Assembly (NCBI GenBank): GCA_026399475.1
Contig: JAPLQY010000069.1
Coordinates: 62,001-126,000, forward strand
DNA length: 64,000 nt
Direction: 5' to 3'
Source of the DNA: Rhodocyclales bacterium
Lineage (GTDB): Bacteria; Pseudomonadota; Gammaproteobacteria; Burkholderiales; Rhodocyclaceae
In this document: in pieces, positions 10,844-21,430 of the stretch
How positions within the stretch are numbered: position 1 is the stretch's first letter
Layout: every line of letters begins with the position of its first letter
Notes under the pieces: model-generated
Databases searched by the model: none
What the model was told of the DNA's origin: nothing
What the model saw: only the letters and a program-made list of their open reading frames with translations
Made by a program: the position numbers and the translations under genes

Positions 10844-11674
10844 ATGAATCTGTGCGGCTTCGAGGTCGGACTGGATCAGCCGCTGTTCCTGATCGCCGGC
10901 CCCTGCGTGATCGAATCGCGCGACATGGCGCTCGATACCGCCGGACAACTGCGCGAGATATGCCGCAAGCTGGGTTTGAACTTCATCTACAAATCGTCCT
11001 ACGACAAGGCCAATCGAAGCTCCGGCAAGTCGTTTCGCGGCCTGGGCATCGAGCAGGGGCTGGATATCCTGGCCGACGTGAAGAAGAAACTCGGTGTGCC
11101 GGTACTGACGGATGTGCACGCTGAACACGAAGTCGCGGCCGTCGCATCCGTCGTCGATGTGTTGCAGACCCCGGCCTTTCTGTGCCGCCAGACGGACTTC
11201 ATCCAGGCCTGCGCCGCATCGGGCAAGCCGGTGAATATCAAGAAGGGCCAGTTCATGGCGCCGGGCGACATGAAGCAGGTGGTGCTGAAGGCGAAAGAAG
11301 CCAACGGTGGCGCTGACAGCATCATGGTCTGCGAGCGCGGCGCGTCATTTGGCTACAACAACCTGGTGTCCGACATGCGCAGCCTGGCGATCATGCGCGA
11401 AACCGGCTGCCCGGTGGTGTTCGATGCCACGCATTCGGTGCAACTGCCGGGCGGGCAGGGCGACAGGAGCGGCGGCCAGCGCGAATTCGTGCCGGTGCTG
11501 GCGCGCGCCGCGGTCGCGGTCGGCGTCTCCGGATTGTTCATGGAAACCCATCCCGATCCGGCCAAGGCAATGTCGGACGGTCCCAACGCCTGGCCGCTGG
11601 GTCAGATGTCGTCGCTGCTCGAACAACTGGTGGAACTCGACGCGCTGGTCAAGCGCAAGGGAATGGCGTCATGA
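10844..11674 (+). CDS. kdsA: KDO-8-phosphate synthase
   Basis: Condenses arabinose-5-phosphate with phosphoenolpyruvate to make KDO-8-phosphate for lipopolysaccharide. The protein is about 276 residues and starts MNLCGFEVG; another ATG at 10829 would add five residues. The segment AGPCVIESR carries Cys where the E. coli enzyme has Asn, which by family knowledge marks the metal-dependent class. DKANRSS and the C-terminal METHPDP are conserved. It lies between pyrG and eno. Confidence 0.95.
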   Translation: MNLCGFEVGLDQPLFLIAGPCVIESRDMALDTAGQLREICRKLGLNFIYKSSYDKANRSSGKSFRGLGIEQGLDILADVKKKLGVPVLTDVHAEHEVAAVASVVDVLQTPAFLCRQTDFIQACAASGKPVNIKKGQFMAPGDMKQVVLKAKEANGGADSIMVCERGASFGYNNLVSDMRSLAIMRETGCPVVFDATHSVQLPGGQGDRSGGQREFVPVLARAAVAVGVSGLFMETHPDPAKAMSDGPNAWPLGQMSSLLEQLVELDALVKRKGMAS

Positions 11675-11717
11675 ACGCCGCCGGGCCGTCCCAAGGCGTC
11701 ATAGCCAAAAACATGGA

Positions 11718-11764
11718 GCCGCGTCAGCGGCGAACCGCGGTCAGCCCCTTCCATGGGGCGGGGG
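11718..11764. repeat. GC-rich hairpins in the kdsA-DUF1330 spacer
   Basis: The 109-bp spacer holds a perfect hairpin, gccgc-gtca-gcggc (11718-11731), and a second C-rich/G-rich one, cccc-ttccat-gggg followed by cgggg (11745-11764). The second resembles the central hairpin of the dispersed repeat at 6237 and 31922, so it may be a decayed fragment of the same family. Confidence 0.4.
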
Positions 11765-11783
11765 TTGGGCGGAGGGTAGTCCA

Positions 11784-12077
11784 ATGAGCAAGCCGGCCTA
11801 CATGGTGGTGGATGCGCGCTCCAGTGATCCGGAGCGCATGTTGGAATACCGCAAGCTCGCGCAGGTCGCCGTCGCGGCCTATGGAGGCAGCTATCTGGTG
11901 CGCGGTGCCGCCTACGAAACCCTGGAAGGCGGCTGGCAGCCGCAGCGCCTGGTTGTCCTTCAGTTTCCAAGCATGGACGCCGCGCGGAAGTTCTATGATT
12001 CTCCCGAATACGCTGCCGCGCGTGCGGCGCGGGCCGGTGTGTCGGATTTCGACATGCTGCTGGTCGAAGGCTATTGA
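11784..12077 (+). CDS. DUF1330 family protein
   Basis: A small 97-residue protein of the dimeric alpha/beta-barrel DUF1330 type. Typical features are GGSYLVRGA near the middle and the W-x-P-x-R-LVVLQFPS strand followed by AARKFYDSPEY. The molecular function of the family is unknown. It starts at the ATG at 11784; the frame upstream lies in the kdsA shadow. It sits 21 bp before eno and may be co-transcribed with it. Confidence 0.85.
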   Translation: MSKPAYMVVDARSSDPERMLEYRKLAQVAVAAYGGSYLVRGAAYETLEGGWQPQRLVVLQFPSMDAARKFYDSPEYAAARAARAGVSDFDMLLVEGY

Positions 12078-13385
<1,308 letters not shown>

Positions 13386-13405
13386 GCGCCAGCACACGTC
13401 CTGCG

Positions 13406-13741
13406 ATGAACTGGCCGACGCTGGTGCTGGTCGTCCTCGTCGCCCTGCTGCAGTATCCATTGTGGCTGGGCAAGGGCGGCTGGCTCCGCGTCTGGGAGTA
13501 CGACCGCCAGTTGCAGGCGCAGCGTGAGGTCAATCAGAAGCTGGAACAGCGCAATGCCGGGCTGGATGCCGAAGTGCGCGATCTCAAGTCGGGCTATGAA
13601 GCCATCGAGGAGCGTGCCCGCTATGAACTCGGCATGATCAAGGAAGGCGAGATCTTCGTCCAGGTGCCACAGAAAACACCGTTGGCACCCTCGCCAGCGC
13701 CATTGCCGCCGGCGGCAAAGCCCGTCGCAGCGACGAAATAG
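13406..13741 (+). CDS. ftsB: Cell division protein FtsB
   Basis: FtsB is a bitopic divisome protein that forms a complex with FtsL and FtsQ. The 111-residue product has one N-terminal membrane segment (about residues 5-21), a coiled coil rich in Q, E, L and R (about 30-70) and the conserved [12 protein letters not shown] block. A Pro/Ala-rich tail ends the protein. Its place directly after eno supports the call. It converges with the carbonic anhydrase-like gene, one base apart. Confidence 0.93.
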   Translation: MNWPTLVLVVLVALLQYPLWLGKGGWLRVWEYDRQLQAQREVNQKLEQRNAGLDAEVRDLKSGYEAIEERARYELGMIKEGEIFVQVPQKTPLAPSPAPLPPAAKPVAATK

Positions 13742-13742
13742 G

Positions 13743-14273
13743 TCAGGCGGTCTGCTGCAACCCGGTGCGGTAGCGCCGGGCATTTTCCACGTAGCCCTGC
13801 GCGGCCAGTTGCAGTCGCGCGACTTCCTCGTCGGTCAGCTGGCGCACAACCTTGCCCGGCGAGCCCATCACCAGCGAGCGTTCCGGGATCACCTTGCCCT
13901 CGGGGATCAGTGAATTGGCGCCGATGATGCAATGGCGGCCGATCACGGCGTTATTGAGGATCACCGACTTGATGCCGATCAGCGACTCGTCGCCGATGGT
14001 GCAGCCGTGCAGCATGACCAGATGGCCGACGGTGACATGGGCGCCGATGGTGAGCGGTACGCCGTCGTCGACGTGCAGCACCGAGCCGTCCTGGATGTTG
14101 CTGTTGGCGCCGATCGTGATCGTATCGTTATCGCCGCGCAGCACGGCATTCCACCAGACGCTGGCGTTGTCGCCGAGGCGCACATCGCCGATGACCGTGG
14201 CATTGGGGGCGACCCAGACATCGCGCCCGAGATTGGGCCGGCGGTCGCCGAGGCTGTAGATGGCCATATGCAC
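13743..14273 (-). CDS. Gamma-carbonic anhydrase family protein
   Basis: A 176-residue left-handed beta-helix protein of the YrdA/PaaY/CaiE group. Hexapeptide repeats run through most of the length. The three zinc-ligand histidines fit H-V-T-V-G-H-x-V-M-L-H-G-C (around residues 83-95). The true start may be the second Met (MAIYSLG). Family members are hydratases or thioesterase-like enzymes, so activity cannot be fixed here. Confidence 0.87.
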   Translation of the reverse strand: MHMAIYSLGDRRPNLGRDVWVAPNATVIGDVRLGDNASVWWNAVLRGDNDTITIGANSNIQDGSVLHVDDGVPLTIGAHVTVGHLVMLHGCTIGDESLIGIKSVILNNAVIGRHCIIGANSLIPEGKVIPERSLVMGSPGKVVRQLTDEEVARLQLAAQGYVENARRYRTGLQQTA

Positions 14274-14302
14274 TCCTCGTCGCTATGAACTCTAGCTCGG
14301 GC

Positions 14303-16189
14303 TCAGTGTTCCCGCTTCTTCCAGACCGGCTTGGCGCCGTCGGGCTTCTTCCAGTCCGGCTTCTTGCGATCGCCTGCGGGCGGTGCACGGCGCGGCGGGC
14401 GGGTATCGACGAACTCGCCCGGCTCCATGACGCGGGTCTTGAGCGCGAACTGGCGCACCCGGATGCGGCGCAGGATGTCCATCAGGTCGTCCGACAGATT
14501 GGCCGGAAGTTCCACCGAACTGTAGTCTTCGAACAGGTTGATCTGGCCGATGTCCTTGCCGGCGATGCCCGCTTCGTTGGCGATGGCGCCGACGATTTCC
14601 TTTGGCAGCACGCCCTGGTTGCGGCCGATCTCGATGCGGTAGCGTTGCATCGTGCCGCCCTCGGCGAAGCTGCGCTGCTTGACCGGGGTGTCGCTGCGGC
14701 CTTCCTTCGCAGGGCGCTCGCGGCGCGGCTCGGAGGGTGCGTAGTCCCCGGCCGGCTTGGTCGTGGCGCCGGCGGCCTTCCGTTCCTTGCGCTCCTGCGC
14801 GGCTGCCGGCGCGGGAGCCGGAGTCGAGGCAAGCTCGCGCGGCGCGTGGTCGTTGGCACCGGGCATCTGCAGCGGCCGCTCGCGCGTCGCCAGCCAGGCC
14901 AGTGCAGCGGCGATCTCGCGGGCGGCAATATCCTGCTCGCCCTCCATGCGGCGTACCACGTCGAAGAAGAAGTCCAGCTTCTCCGTCTTGATGATGTCTA
15001 CTACCTGCTGCGTAAACTGTGCGACGCGGCGGTTCGCCACTTCGCCTGGCGTCGGCATGGTCAGCGCTGAAATCTTCTGCTTGGTGGCGCGCTCGATCAG
15101 CTTGAGCATGTACATTTCGCGCGGCGCCAGGAACAGGATCGCGCGGCCGGTGCGGCCCGCGCGGCCGGTGCGACCGATGCGATGCACGTAGGCCTCGGTG
15201 TCGTAGGGCACGTCATAGTTGATGACATGGCTGACCCGCGCCACGTCCAGGCCGCGTGCGGCGACGTCGGTGGCGACCACGATGTCGATGGTGCCGGCCT
15301 TGAGACGCTCGATGACCTGCTCGCGCAGGCCCTGGGTCAGGTCGCCGTTGAGCGCCGCGACCGAATAGCCGCGAGCCTCCAGCTTGTCGGCGAGCTCCAC
15401 GGTAGCGGTCTTGGTGCGCACGAAAATCAGCGCAGCGTCGAAATCGTCCTCGACTTCGAGGATGCGCGTCAGCGCTTCCAGCTTCTGCCCGGTGTGGGTC
15501 TGGCAGTAAGACTGGCTGGTGGCAACTACGGTGGAGGTGGCGGAACGAATCTTCACCTCGCGCGGTTCGCGCAGGTGGGCATGCGCCACGCGACGGATCA
15601 CGTCCGGCATGGTGGCCGAGAACAGCGCGGTCTGGCGCGTCGCGGGGGTGTGTTCGAGGATCCACTTGACGTCGTCGATGAAGCCCATGCGCAGCATCTC
15701 GTCGGCTTCGTCCAGCACCAGCATCGACAGATTGTTGAGCACCAGGCTCTTGCGCTCCAGGTGGTCCATGACGCGACCTGGCGTGCCGACGATGACGTGG
15801 GCGCCGCGCGAAAGCGCTCTCAGTTGCACCACCATGCTTTGGCCTCCGTAGATCGGCAGGACGTGGAAGCCGGGCATGTGGTGGGCGTATTTCTGCAGTG
15901 CTTCGGCGACCTGGATCGCCAGCTCGCGCGTCGGCGTCAGGATCAGGGCCTGCGGCACGGCGCGCTTGAGGTCGATCTTCTGCAGCAGCGGCAGGGCGAA
16001 GGCGGCGGTCTTGCCGGTACCGGTCTGGGCTTCGCCGAGCAGATCGTGGCCGGCCAGCAGCACGGGGATGCAGGCGGCCTGGATCGGCGAGGGCGTTTCG
16101 TAGCCGACGTCGGCGAGGGCCTGGAGCAATGGCTGGGCAAGCCCGAGGGTGTCGAACCCGGCGGCATTAAGGTCTGGGGAGGTAGTCAT
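14303..16189 (-). CDS. deaD: DEAD-box RNA helicase DeaD/CsdA type
   Basis: An ATP-dependent RNA helicase, probably acting in ribosome assembly and mRNA turnover at low temperature. The 628-residue protein shows the Q motif, AQTGTGKT (Walker A), PTRELAIQV, DEAD, SAT and HRIGRTGRAGRTG. A linker of low complexity follows, then a DbpA-type RNA-binding domain (about residues 515-590, RYRIEIGRNQGVLPKEIVGA) and a basic W/K/P-rich tail. Confidence 0.93.
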   Translation of the reverse strand: MTTSPDLNAAGFDTLGLAQPLLQALADVGYETPSPIQAACIPVLLAGHDLLGEAQTGTGKTAAFALPLLQKIDLKRAVPQALILTPTRELAIQVAEALQKYAHHMPGFHVLPIYGGQSMVVQLRALSRGAHVIVGTPGRVMDHLERKSLVLNNLSMLVLDEADEMLRMGFIDDVKWILEHTPATRQTALFSATMPDVIRRVAHAHLREPREVKIRSATSTVVATSQSYCQTHTGQKLEALTRILEVEDDFDAALIFVRTKTATVELADKLEARGYSVAALNGDLTQGLREQVIERLKAGTIDIVVATDVAARGLDVARVSHVINYDVPYDTEAYVHRIGRTGRAGRTGRAILFLAPREMYMLKLIERATKQKISALTMPTPGEVANRRVAQFTQQVVDIIKTEKLDFFFDVVRRMEGEQDIAAREIAAALAWLATRERPLQMPGANDHAPRELASTPAPAPAAAQERKERKAAGATTKPAGDYAPSEPRRERPAKEGRSDTPVKQRSFAEGGTMQRYRIEIGRNQGVLPKEIVGAIANEAGIAGKDIGQINLFEDYSSVELPANLSDDLMDILRRIRVRQFALKTRVMEPGEFVDTRPPRRAPPAGDRKKPDWKKPDGAKPVWKKREH

Positions 16190-16307
16190 GGCGTGCCTGC
16201 GCGGGGCAGGGAATTTCGAGGGAAAGGCTGGCCGGAATTGCGGGATGCGGCCGGAGAACCGCGCATTATGCCGGAGTTCGGTGAAAATAGCCAGTAAATA
16301 TCGGTAC

Positions 16308-17324
16308 TTAGACGCGTAGCAGGGCGATCTTCAGCGGCGGCTGGCCGTCGGAACTGGGGAAGTCGGCCTCCGGCATGATCCATTCGATTTCACGAATCGG
16401 CCGTCCGGCCTTGGCAGCGCTGCGCTGCAACTGGTCGAGCCACGTCTCGCGCTTCACGTCGGCGACGTTGTTGGTGCAGATCAGCGTGCCGCCCTCGGCT
16501 ACGCAGAGCAGGGCCGGCTTGAATACCGAGGCGTAATCATTGACCAGATCCACCACGCCGAAGGCGCTCTTGGCGAAACGCGGCGGATCGAGGAAGACCA
16601 GGTCGAAGGTCTGCGCCTCGAGCTTGGGGAAGGGCGGCATGACCTTGCCGCGTACCCGCTCCGGCTGGCCGATGCCGGCGTACTGGCGCATCGCGGCGAA
16701 GGCGTCGCACTTGACGAAGCGCGGGCGTACCGGCAGCTCGTTGAGGCGCATGTTTTCCTTGCCGATCGAGAGGCTGGAATCGGCGAAATCGACATTGACG
16801 ACAAAGCGCGCACCCGCCTTGGCCGCAGCGATGCCGACGCCGCAGGTATAGGCGAACAGGTTGAGCAGCGACTTGCCCGCCACCTCCTGCATCACCCGCC
16901 GCCGCGCCGCGCGCAGGTCGAGGAACAGCCAGGGGTCCTGCCCCGCATGCCGACCGGCGATGCGATAGGTGACGCCCATCTCGTGCATCTCGCGCGGCAG
17001 CATCGCCGCTTCGAGTTGATCCGGCGGCAGCGGATTGCCGATACGCGAATTGGCCTGGCTGCGATCGTTGTAGACCAGCGTCAGGCCGGGAGGCCGCGCG
17101 GCATAGAAGGTCTCCAGCGCCATCAGCGTTTCTGGTGTCAGTGGACTGTGGAAACACTGCACCAGCAGCAGGTCGCCATAGCGGTCGACGGTTAGCCCCG
17201 GATGGCCCTCGACGCTACCGTGGAACAGGCGGTAGGCGTCGGTCTGCTCGGCGTGCAGGCGCGGCAGGAGGTCGGCACGCGCATCGAGTGCGGCGGCAAG
17301 CAGGGGAATGAGGGCATCGGACAT
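16308..17324 (-). CDS. RlmI-like class I SAM-dependent rRNA methyltransferase
   Basis: A 338-residue methyltransferase resembling the RlmI (23S m5C1962) group. It has the RLFHGSVEGHPGLTVDRYGD block, the SAM-binding LNLFAYTCGVGIAAAKAGA and the catalytic-loop motif FLDPPRFAKS. The N-terminal PUA domain usual in RlmI (about 75 residues) seems missing. The start at 17324 is chosen because the upstream 16 residues of the frame look non-coding. Confidence 0.82.
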   Translation of the reverse strand: MSDALIPLLAAALDARADLLPRLHAEQTDAYRLFHGSVEGHPGLTVDRYGDLLLVQCFHSPLTPETLMALETFYAARPPGLTLVYNDRSQANSRIGNPLPPDQLEAAMLPREMHEMGVTYRIAGRHAGQDPWLFLDLRAARRRVMQEVAGKSLLNLFAYTCGVGIAAAKAGARFVVNVDFADSSLSIGKENMRLNELPVRPRFVKCDAFAAMRQYAGIGQPERVRGKVMPPFPKLEAQTFDLVFLDPPRFAKSAFGVVDLVNDYASVFKPALLCVAEGGTLICTNNVADVKRETWLDQLQRSAAKAGRPIREIEWIMPEADFPSSDGQPPLKIALLRV

Positions 17325-17495
17325 GGCGGCTTCTCGGCAGGGGCGGGGTGACGGCCGTCGGGCGGCGATCACGGAAAGGGCGCCATCTTACGCGGAACCA
17401 GGGTCGAGCGCTCCTGCCTGCATCAGGATGGTCGCGTGGTTCGGGATGCGAAGGGCGATGGATGGATCTGGGCGGGGTCGTTCGCTTCCGCAAAC

Positions 17496-17531
17496 AAAAA
17501 TCCCCGCAAGACCTCGTGGTCTCGCAGGGAT
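17496..17531 (-). terminator. Rho-independent terminator of the phasin gene
   Basis: On the minus strand the 14-bp stem atccctgcgagacc / ggtcttgcggggat (two G-T pairs) closes a loop of acga and is followed by TTTTTG. It lies about 50 bp after the phasin stop codon. Confidence 0.85.
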
Positions 17532-17583
17532 CGGTCCTGCTTGGTTTTCGAGTCCGGCTTTGCGACCGGCCCGTTCAGCCTGC

Positions 17584-18096
17584 TTACTTCTTCTTGGTCG
17601 CGGCGGCCATGTTGGCCTGGGCGGTTTCGGTCAGTTGCTTGGTCATCGCGGTCATGTTGCCGAAAGCCGAGTTGGCGGCGTTGATCGCGCTCTGCATGGC
17701 AGCCATGATGGTTTCCGATCCGGCGGGGGCAGCCTTGGTGGCCTGCGCGACCATGCTGGAAATCTGCTTCTGGAAATCGGCGAACTGGGCTTCGAGCATC
17801 TTTGCCAGTTGCTGCTGCGATTCGCTGGAAATCTCATACAGCGAACGGGAGTAGTCGACAGCCTTCTCGACGGCAGGTTTGAGAGTCGAAGTCTGAAGCG
17901 CGACCGCGTCCTTCGGGTTCTTCACCGCGAGAACGGCCTTGGCGGCTGAAGAGGTGTCTTCGAGCGCGTTACGTGCGGCACCCAGGTTCAGTGCGGCGAT
18001 GCGCTCGGCGGAAGCCAGGGCGGTATTTGCGACGGCCAGAAGGGAATCGACAGCGGCCTTGTTGGAGGCGGCGAATTGTTCGAGATTGATAGGCAT
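17584..18096 (-). CDS. phaP: Phasin (PHA granule-associated protein)
   Basis: Phasins coat polyhydroxyalkanoate granules. The 170-residue, Ala/Lys/Gln-rich, largely helical protein fits the granule-associated protein family, with the N-terminal NLEQFAASNKAAVDSLLAV and the Lys-rich end. The gene is monocistronic, with its own terminator and a palindromic operator upstream. No PHA synthase gene lies in this window. Confidence 0.92.
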   Translation of the reverse strand: MPINLEQFAASNKAAVDSLLAVANTALASAERIAALNLGAARNALEDTSSAAKAVLAVKNPKDAVALQTSTLKPAVEKAVDYSRSLYEISSESQQQLAKMLEAQFADFQKQISSMVAQATKAAPAGSETIMAAMQSAINAANSAFGNMTAMTKQLTETAQANMAAATKKK

Positions 18097-18148
18097 GGAA
18101 AGCTCCTGAAAGGGGTGGATTGCGGGATGTCGGAAGCCAGTATAACCG

Positions 18149-18173
18149 ATAAATGTTGCACTGCAACATTTAT
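18149..18173. promoter_or_regulatory. PhaR-like operator upstream of phaP
   Basis: A perfect 12-bp inverted repeat with a single central base reads ataaatgttgca-c-tgcaacatttat. It lies 52 bp upstream of the phasin start. The TGCA-rich core matches the kind of site bound by PhaR repressors on phasin promoters; this assignment is by resemblance. Confidence 0.6.
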
Positions 18174-18215
18174 ATCTTCCTGTATTTCACTCCTCTGTTT
18201 TGACCGGCCTCGCCA

Positions 18216-18956
18216 TCAGGCATCTCCATTCGATTGGAGGCCGTTCCAGCCCAGTGCGTCGACCACGCCGGCGAAGCTTGGCTCAAGCCGAGCGTTGATT
18301 GCGAGCGGCCTGCCATCTGCGGGATGGCGCAAGCTCAGTCCGGTGCAGGCCAGCAGCAAGCGTTCGCAGCCGAAGCGCTGCTGGAAGAAGCGGTTGTGGA
18401 CTCCCTTGCCCCAGGTGGCGTCGCCGATGATGGGGTGGGCGATGTGTTTCATGTGCCGGCGCAACTGGTGCTGGCGGCCTGATTTCGGCATGAGGATCAC
18501 CAGCGCGTAGCGCGATGAAGGGTAGCGGTCGACGGCGTCGGGAAGTTCGACGGTGGCGAGGCGGCGGTATTCTGTGACGGCGGGCAAGGCTTCGGCCCTG
18601 CTCTCCGGGCCGAGCTTGCGGCCATAGTCGTCGAAGCGGCGCGACAGCGCATGGTCGATCACGCCGGATTCCGGCGGCCAGCCGCGGACGATGGCGAGGT
18701 AGCGCTTTTTCACCTCGTCGCGCTGGAACTGCCCGCCGACCCCGCGCGCGCTGTCGGCGTCGAACGCGAACAGCAGCACGCCGGACGTGCCCCGGTCGAG
18801 CCGGTGCAGCGGATGCACGCGCTGCCCGATCTGGTCGCGCAGCAATTGCACGGCAAACCGCGTTTCGTGGCGGTCGATGTCGCTGCGATGGACCAGCAGG
18901 CCGGCAGGCTTGTGGATGGCGACGAGGAACTCGTCGCGGTAGAGGATGTCGAGCAT
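18216..18956 (-). CDS. truC: RluA-family pseudouridine synthase, TruC type
   Basis: Isomerises uridine to pseudouridine, in TruC at position 65 of tRNAs. The 246-residue protein has the catalytic Asp in HRLDRGTSG and starts at MLDILYRDEFLVAIHKPAGL, the TruC-like pattern without an S4 domain. The RQHQLRRHMKHIAHPIIGD block is typical of this branch. The frame extends upstream to 19118 but overlaps the next gene, so 18956 is used. Confidence 0.88.
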   Translation of the reverse strand: MLDILYRDEFLVAIHKPAGLLVHRSDIDRHETRFAVQLLRDQIGQRVHPLHRLDRGTSGVLLFAFDADSARGVGGQFQRDEVKKRYLAIVRGWPPESGVIDHALSRRFDDYGRKLGPESRAEALPAVTEYRRLATVELPDAVDRYPSSRYALVILMPKSGRQHQLRRHMKHIAHPIIGDATWGKGVHNRFFQQRFGCERLLLACTGLSLRHPADGRPLAINARLEPSFAGVVDALGWNGLQSNGDA

Positions 18957-19041
18957 GTCGGTGCCGGCGGCCCTCCGAAGGCAGTGCGGAGCAAAGCGAG
19001 CGCGGCGGGCGCGGCTCGCTGCCGTTTTGCCGGCGGGCGGC

Positions 19042-19851
19042 TCAGGCGCCGAGTCGCAGGTCGCGGGTGTAAGGCTCCGGCGGATAGTGGAAGGCCACGG
19101 GTCCGTCCGGCTCGGCATGAATGAACTGGTGCACCGACGGGTCCGAGGAATTCAGCAGGTCCTCCGGCGTGCCGCCGGCAACGACCAGGCCGCCATGGAT
19201 GAAGTAGGCATAGTCGACCACCTTCAGGGTTTCCGAAACGTCGTAGGTCACCACGATGGACGTGGCGCCGAGGGCGTCGTTGAGGCGGCGGATCAATTGC
19301 GCGATGACGTTGAGGGAAATCGGGTCGAGGCCGGCGAAGGGCTCGTCGTACATGGTCAGCATCGGGTCGAGGGCGATTGCCCGCGCCAGCGCGATGCGCC
19401 GTGCCATGCCGCCGGAGAGTTCGTTCGGCATCATGGCGCTGGAACCGCGCAGGCCCACCGCATGCAGCTTCATCAGCACCAGCTTGTGGATCAGGTCTTC
19501 GGTGAGGTCGGTCAGTTCGCGCATCGGGAAGGCGATGTTGTCGTAAACGGACATGTCGCTGAACAGGCCTCCCGCCTGGAACATCATGCCCATGTCGCGG
19601 CGCATTTCGTAGAGGCCCTTGTTGTCCAGTTCGTGAATGATGCGGCCATCGACGCGAACCAGGCCCCGGCTGGGCCGGCGCTGACCGCCGATGAGCTTGA
19701 GGATGGTGCTCTTGCCGGCACCGCTGACGCCGAGGATGCCGACGACCTTGCCGCGCGGCACGACAAGGTTGATGCCCTTGAGGACCTCATTGCTCCCGTA
19801 GGCAAAGTGCAGGTCTTCGATTTCGATGAGATTGCCGGATGTGCCCTTCAC
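19042..19851 (-). CDS. MlaF-like ABC transporter ATPase (H-loop His replaced by Tyr)
   Basis: The 269-residue ATPase resembles MlaF, which powers phospholipid transport to keep the outer membrane asymmetric. Walker A is GVSGAGKST, the Q-loop MMFQAGGLF, the signature LSGGMARR, and Walker B MLTMYDEPFAGLD. The H-loop His is Tyr (VVTYDVSE). No permease or MCE-domain gene follows; the downstream gene is unrelated. The C-terminal tail (PVAFHYPPEPY) is longer than in E. coli. Confidence 0.82.
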   Translation of the reverse strand: MKGTSGNLIEIEDLHFAYGSNEVLKGINLVVPRGKVVGILGVSGAGKSTILKLIGGQRRPSRGLVRVDGRIIHELDNKGLYEMRRDMGMMFQAGGLFSDMSVYDNIAFPMRELTDLTEDLIHKLVLMKLHAVGLRGSSAMMPNELSGGMARRIALARAIALDPMLTMYDEPFAGLDPISLNVIAQLIRRLNDALGATSIVVTYDVSETLKVVDYAYFIHGGLVVAGGTPEDLLNSSDPSVHQFIHAEPDGPVAFHYPPEPYTRDLRLGA

Positions 19852-19876
19852 GCTGCTTCCTTTTCCGTCGCTGATT

Positions 19877-20551
19877 TCAGTACTGTACTCCCTGCGCCTC
19901 GCAGAGGAATTTCATCAGCGGTGCGGCGGCGGCGAAGCGCTCTGCGGCGAGCTTGACCAGCCCGGAGCCCGTCACCTCTGCGGATGACAGGTCGGCAAGG
20001 CCGATGAAATCCTTGCGCTTGAGGTCTTCGATCGCCGGGTGGTCGGCGGCATAGCCGCGCGGTGGCCGCGTCAGGCTGTCGCCGGCCAGCGTCCAGTGCG
20101 CGGCGAACTTCTTGTCGTCGCGCACGGAAAACCAGCGCTTCGGATTTTCCGCGATGCGGTCGCGAACATGCCCCAGCATGCCGGCCTCGGGATGCCAGCA
20201 GCCGGCGCCGAAAAAGCATTCGTCAGTCGCGATGTGCATGTAGAAACCCGGTGCATGGACGTCCTTGCCCAACTCGTGGCGGAACTGGATGCCGATGTTG
20301 GTCTTGTAGGGGCTTTTGTCGCGGGCGAAGCGCGTGTCGCGGAACACGCGCATCAGCGAGCCGCCCATCTTGCGCGGCTCCGCGCGAAAATGCGGGGCGA
20401 ATTTTTCCAGTTGCGGTGCCATCGCGGCGATGAATTCAAGCGCCGGTTCGCGCACCAGCGCTTCGTAACGCGGCTTGTTTGCCTCGAACCAGGCGCGGTC
20501 GTTGTTGGCGGCCAGTTCGTCCAGGAAGTTGAAAGTGGCTTTGCTGAACAT
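19877..20551 (-). CDS. DUF2461 family protein
   Basis: A 224-residue protein matching DUF2461 in length and in the marks ATFNFLDELAANNDRAWFEANK (split over residues 5-26), the basic FRDTRFARDKSPYKTN block and a central FYMHI strand. The function is unknown. It lies 28 bp downstream of the hydrolase gene on the same strand and may be the last gene of the dehydrogenase operon or unrelated. Confidence 0.85.
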   Translation of the reverse strand: MFSKATFNFLDELAANNDRAWFEANKPRYEALVREPALEFIAAMAPQLEKFAPHFRAEPRKMGGSLMRVFRDTRFARDKSPYKTNIGIQFRHELGKDVHAPGFYMHIATDECFFGAGCWHPEAGMLGHVRDRIAENPKRWFSVRDDKKFAAHWTLAGDSLTRPPRGYAADHPAIEDLKRKDFIGLADLSSAEVTGSGLVKLAAERFAAAAPLMKFLCEAQGVQY

Positions 20552-20579
20552 GGCGGTTCCTCGGCGTGTCGCGACTGGT

Positions 20580-21401
20580 TCAGGCGACCGCTGCGACTTT
20601 CTGTCCGAGGCGGCGGTCCAGCCAGTTGTCGATCTTGTCCGCCGCCGCGGTCCATTGCGGCTCCATCATTAGCATGTGCCCGGCGCGGGGGATGATGCAG
20701 GTTTCGGCATTCCAGCCGGAGGCCGTGAAGTAAAGCTGGTTGGAGGGAAACAGCGCGTCGAGTTCGCCGCCCATGACCAGTGCCGGGATCTTCGGCCGGC
20801 GCGTCGGCGGGCGCCAGGCAAGTGCCATCATTTCGGTCACTGCGGTCATGGATTCGTCCTGTACCAGCGGCTTGAAGGCAGCAAACTGTTCATGCGTCAC
20901 GTCGGGTGAAAAGTACACTTCGCGCATGACCTTGACGGTGTTCGCGGTGTACTTGCCGCGCACGGCGTAGGCAGCCTCGCGCAGGAAATCCGGCTGCTTG
21001 TGCGCCATCTGGGCGCTGCAGCCGGCCAGCCCCGTAGTCGGCACCGGCGCCATCATGATGACTGCCGCTGCCGCTCCCTTCTCAAGGTAACGCTGCACAA
21101 CCAGCGCGCCCATTGAGTGTCCGATCAGCACCGGCGGGACAGGCATTTCGCCGACCAGTTGCGCGACGTCGGCGGCGTAGTGATCGAGGTCGTATGTGTT
21201 CAGATCCTCGCGCCCCTCGCTCCGGCCATGCCCGGAAAGATCGATGGCGTGGCAGTTGTAGCCCAGCTTGCTGAAGTGGGGCAGGAAGTTTACGTCCCAG
21301 CAACCGGCATGGACATAACCGCCATGCACGAAAATCAGCGGCGGATGCCCGTTATGTTTTTTAGCCGGACGATGAAGGGTGTGCAGTTTGCGGTGTGCCA
21401 A
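20580..21401 (-). CDS. Alpha/beta hydrolase with TTG start
   Basis: A cytoplasmic serine hydrolase of 273 residues. The oxyanion-hole HGG is at FVHGGYVHAGCW, the nucleophile Ser in GHSMGA, and the likely Asp and His in GGELDALFP and RAGHMLMMEP. No ATG or GTG start fits upstream of the HGG strand. A TTG at 21401 with gcagagg about 8 bases before it is the best choice; the frame upstream is a shadow of the dehydrogenase gene. The substrate is unknown; operon context suggests an ester or CoA thioester of the pathway. Confidence 0.75.
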   Translation of the reverse strand: MAHRKLHTLHRPAKKHNGHPPLIFVHGGYVHAGCWDVNFLPHFSKLGYNCHAIDLSGHGRSEGREDLNTYDLDHYAADVAQLVGEMPVPPVLIGHSMGALVVQRYLEKGAAAAVIMMAPVPTTGLAGCSAQMAHKQPDFLREAAYAVRGKYTANTVKVMREVYFSPDVTHEQFAAFKPLVQDESMTAVTEMMALAWRPPTRRPKIPALVMGGELDALFPSNQLYFTASGWNAETCIIPRAGHMLMMEPQWTAAADKIDNWLDRRLGQKVAAVA

Positions 21402-21430
21402 GGGTGGGCCTCTGCGATGCGTGATCGAGC

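Noticed and set aside
11671-11783. A possible small gene of 38 codons starting in the kdsA stop (ATGA)
   Set aside because: It runs through the hairpins of the spacer, has no family match and ends at a stop before the DUF1330 gene. The region fits a repeat fragment better.
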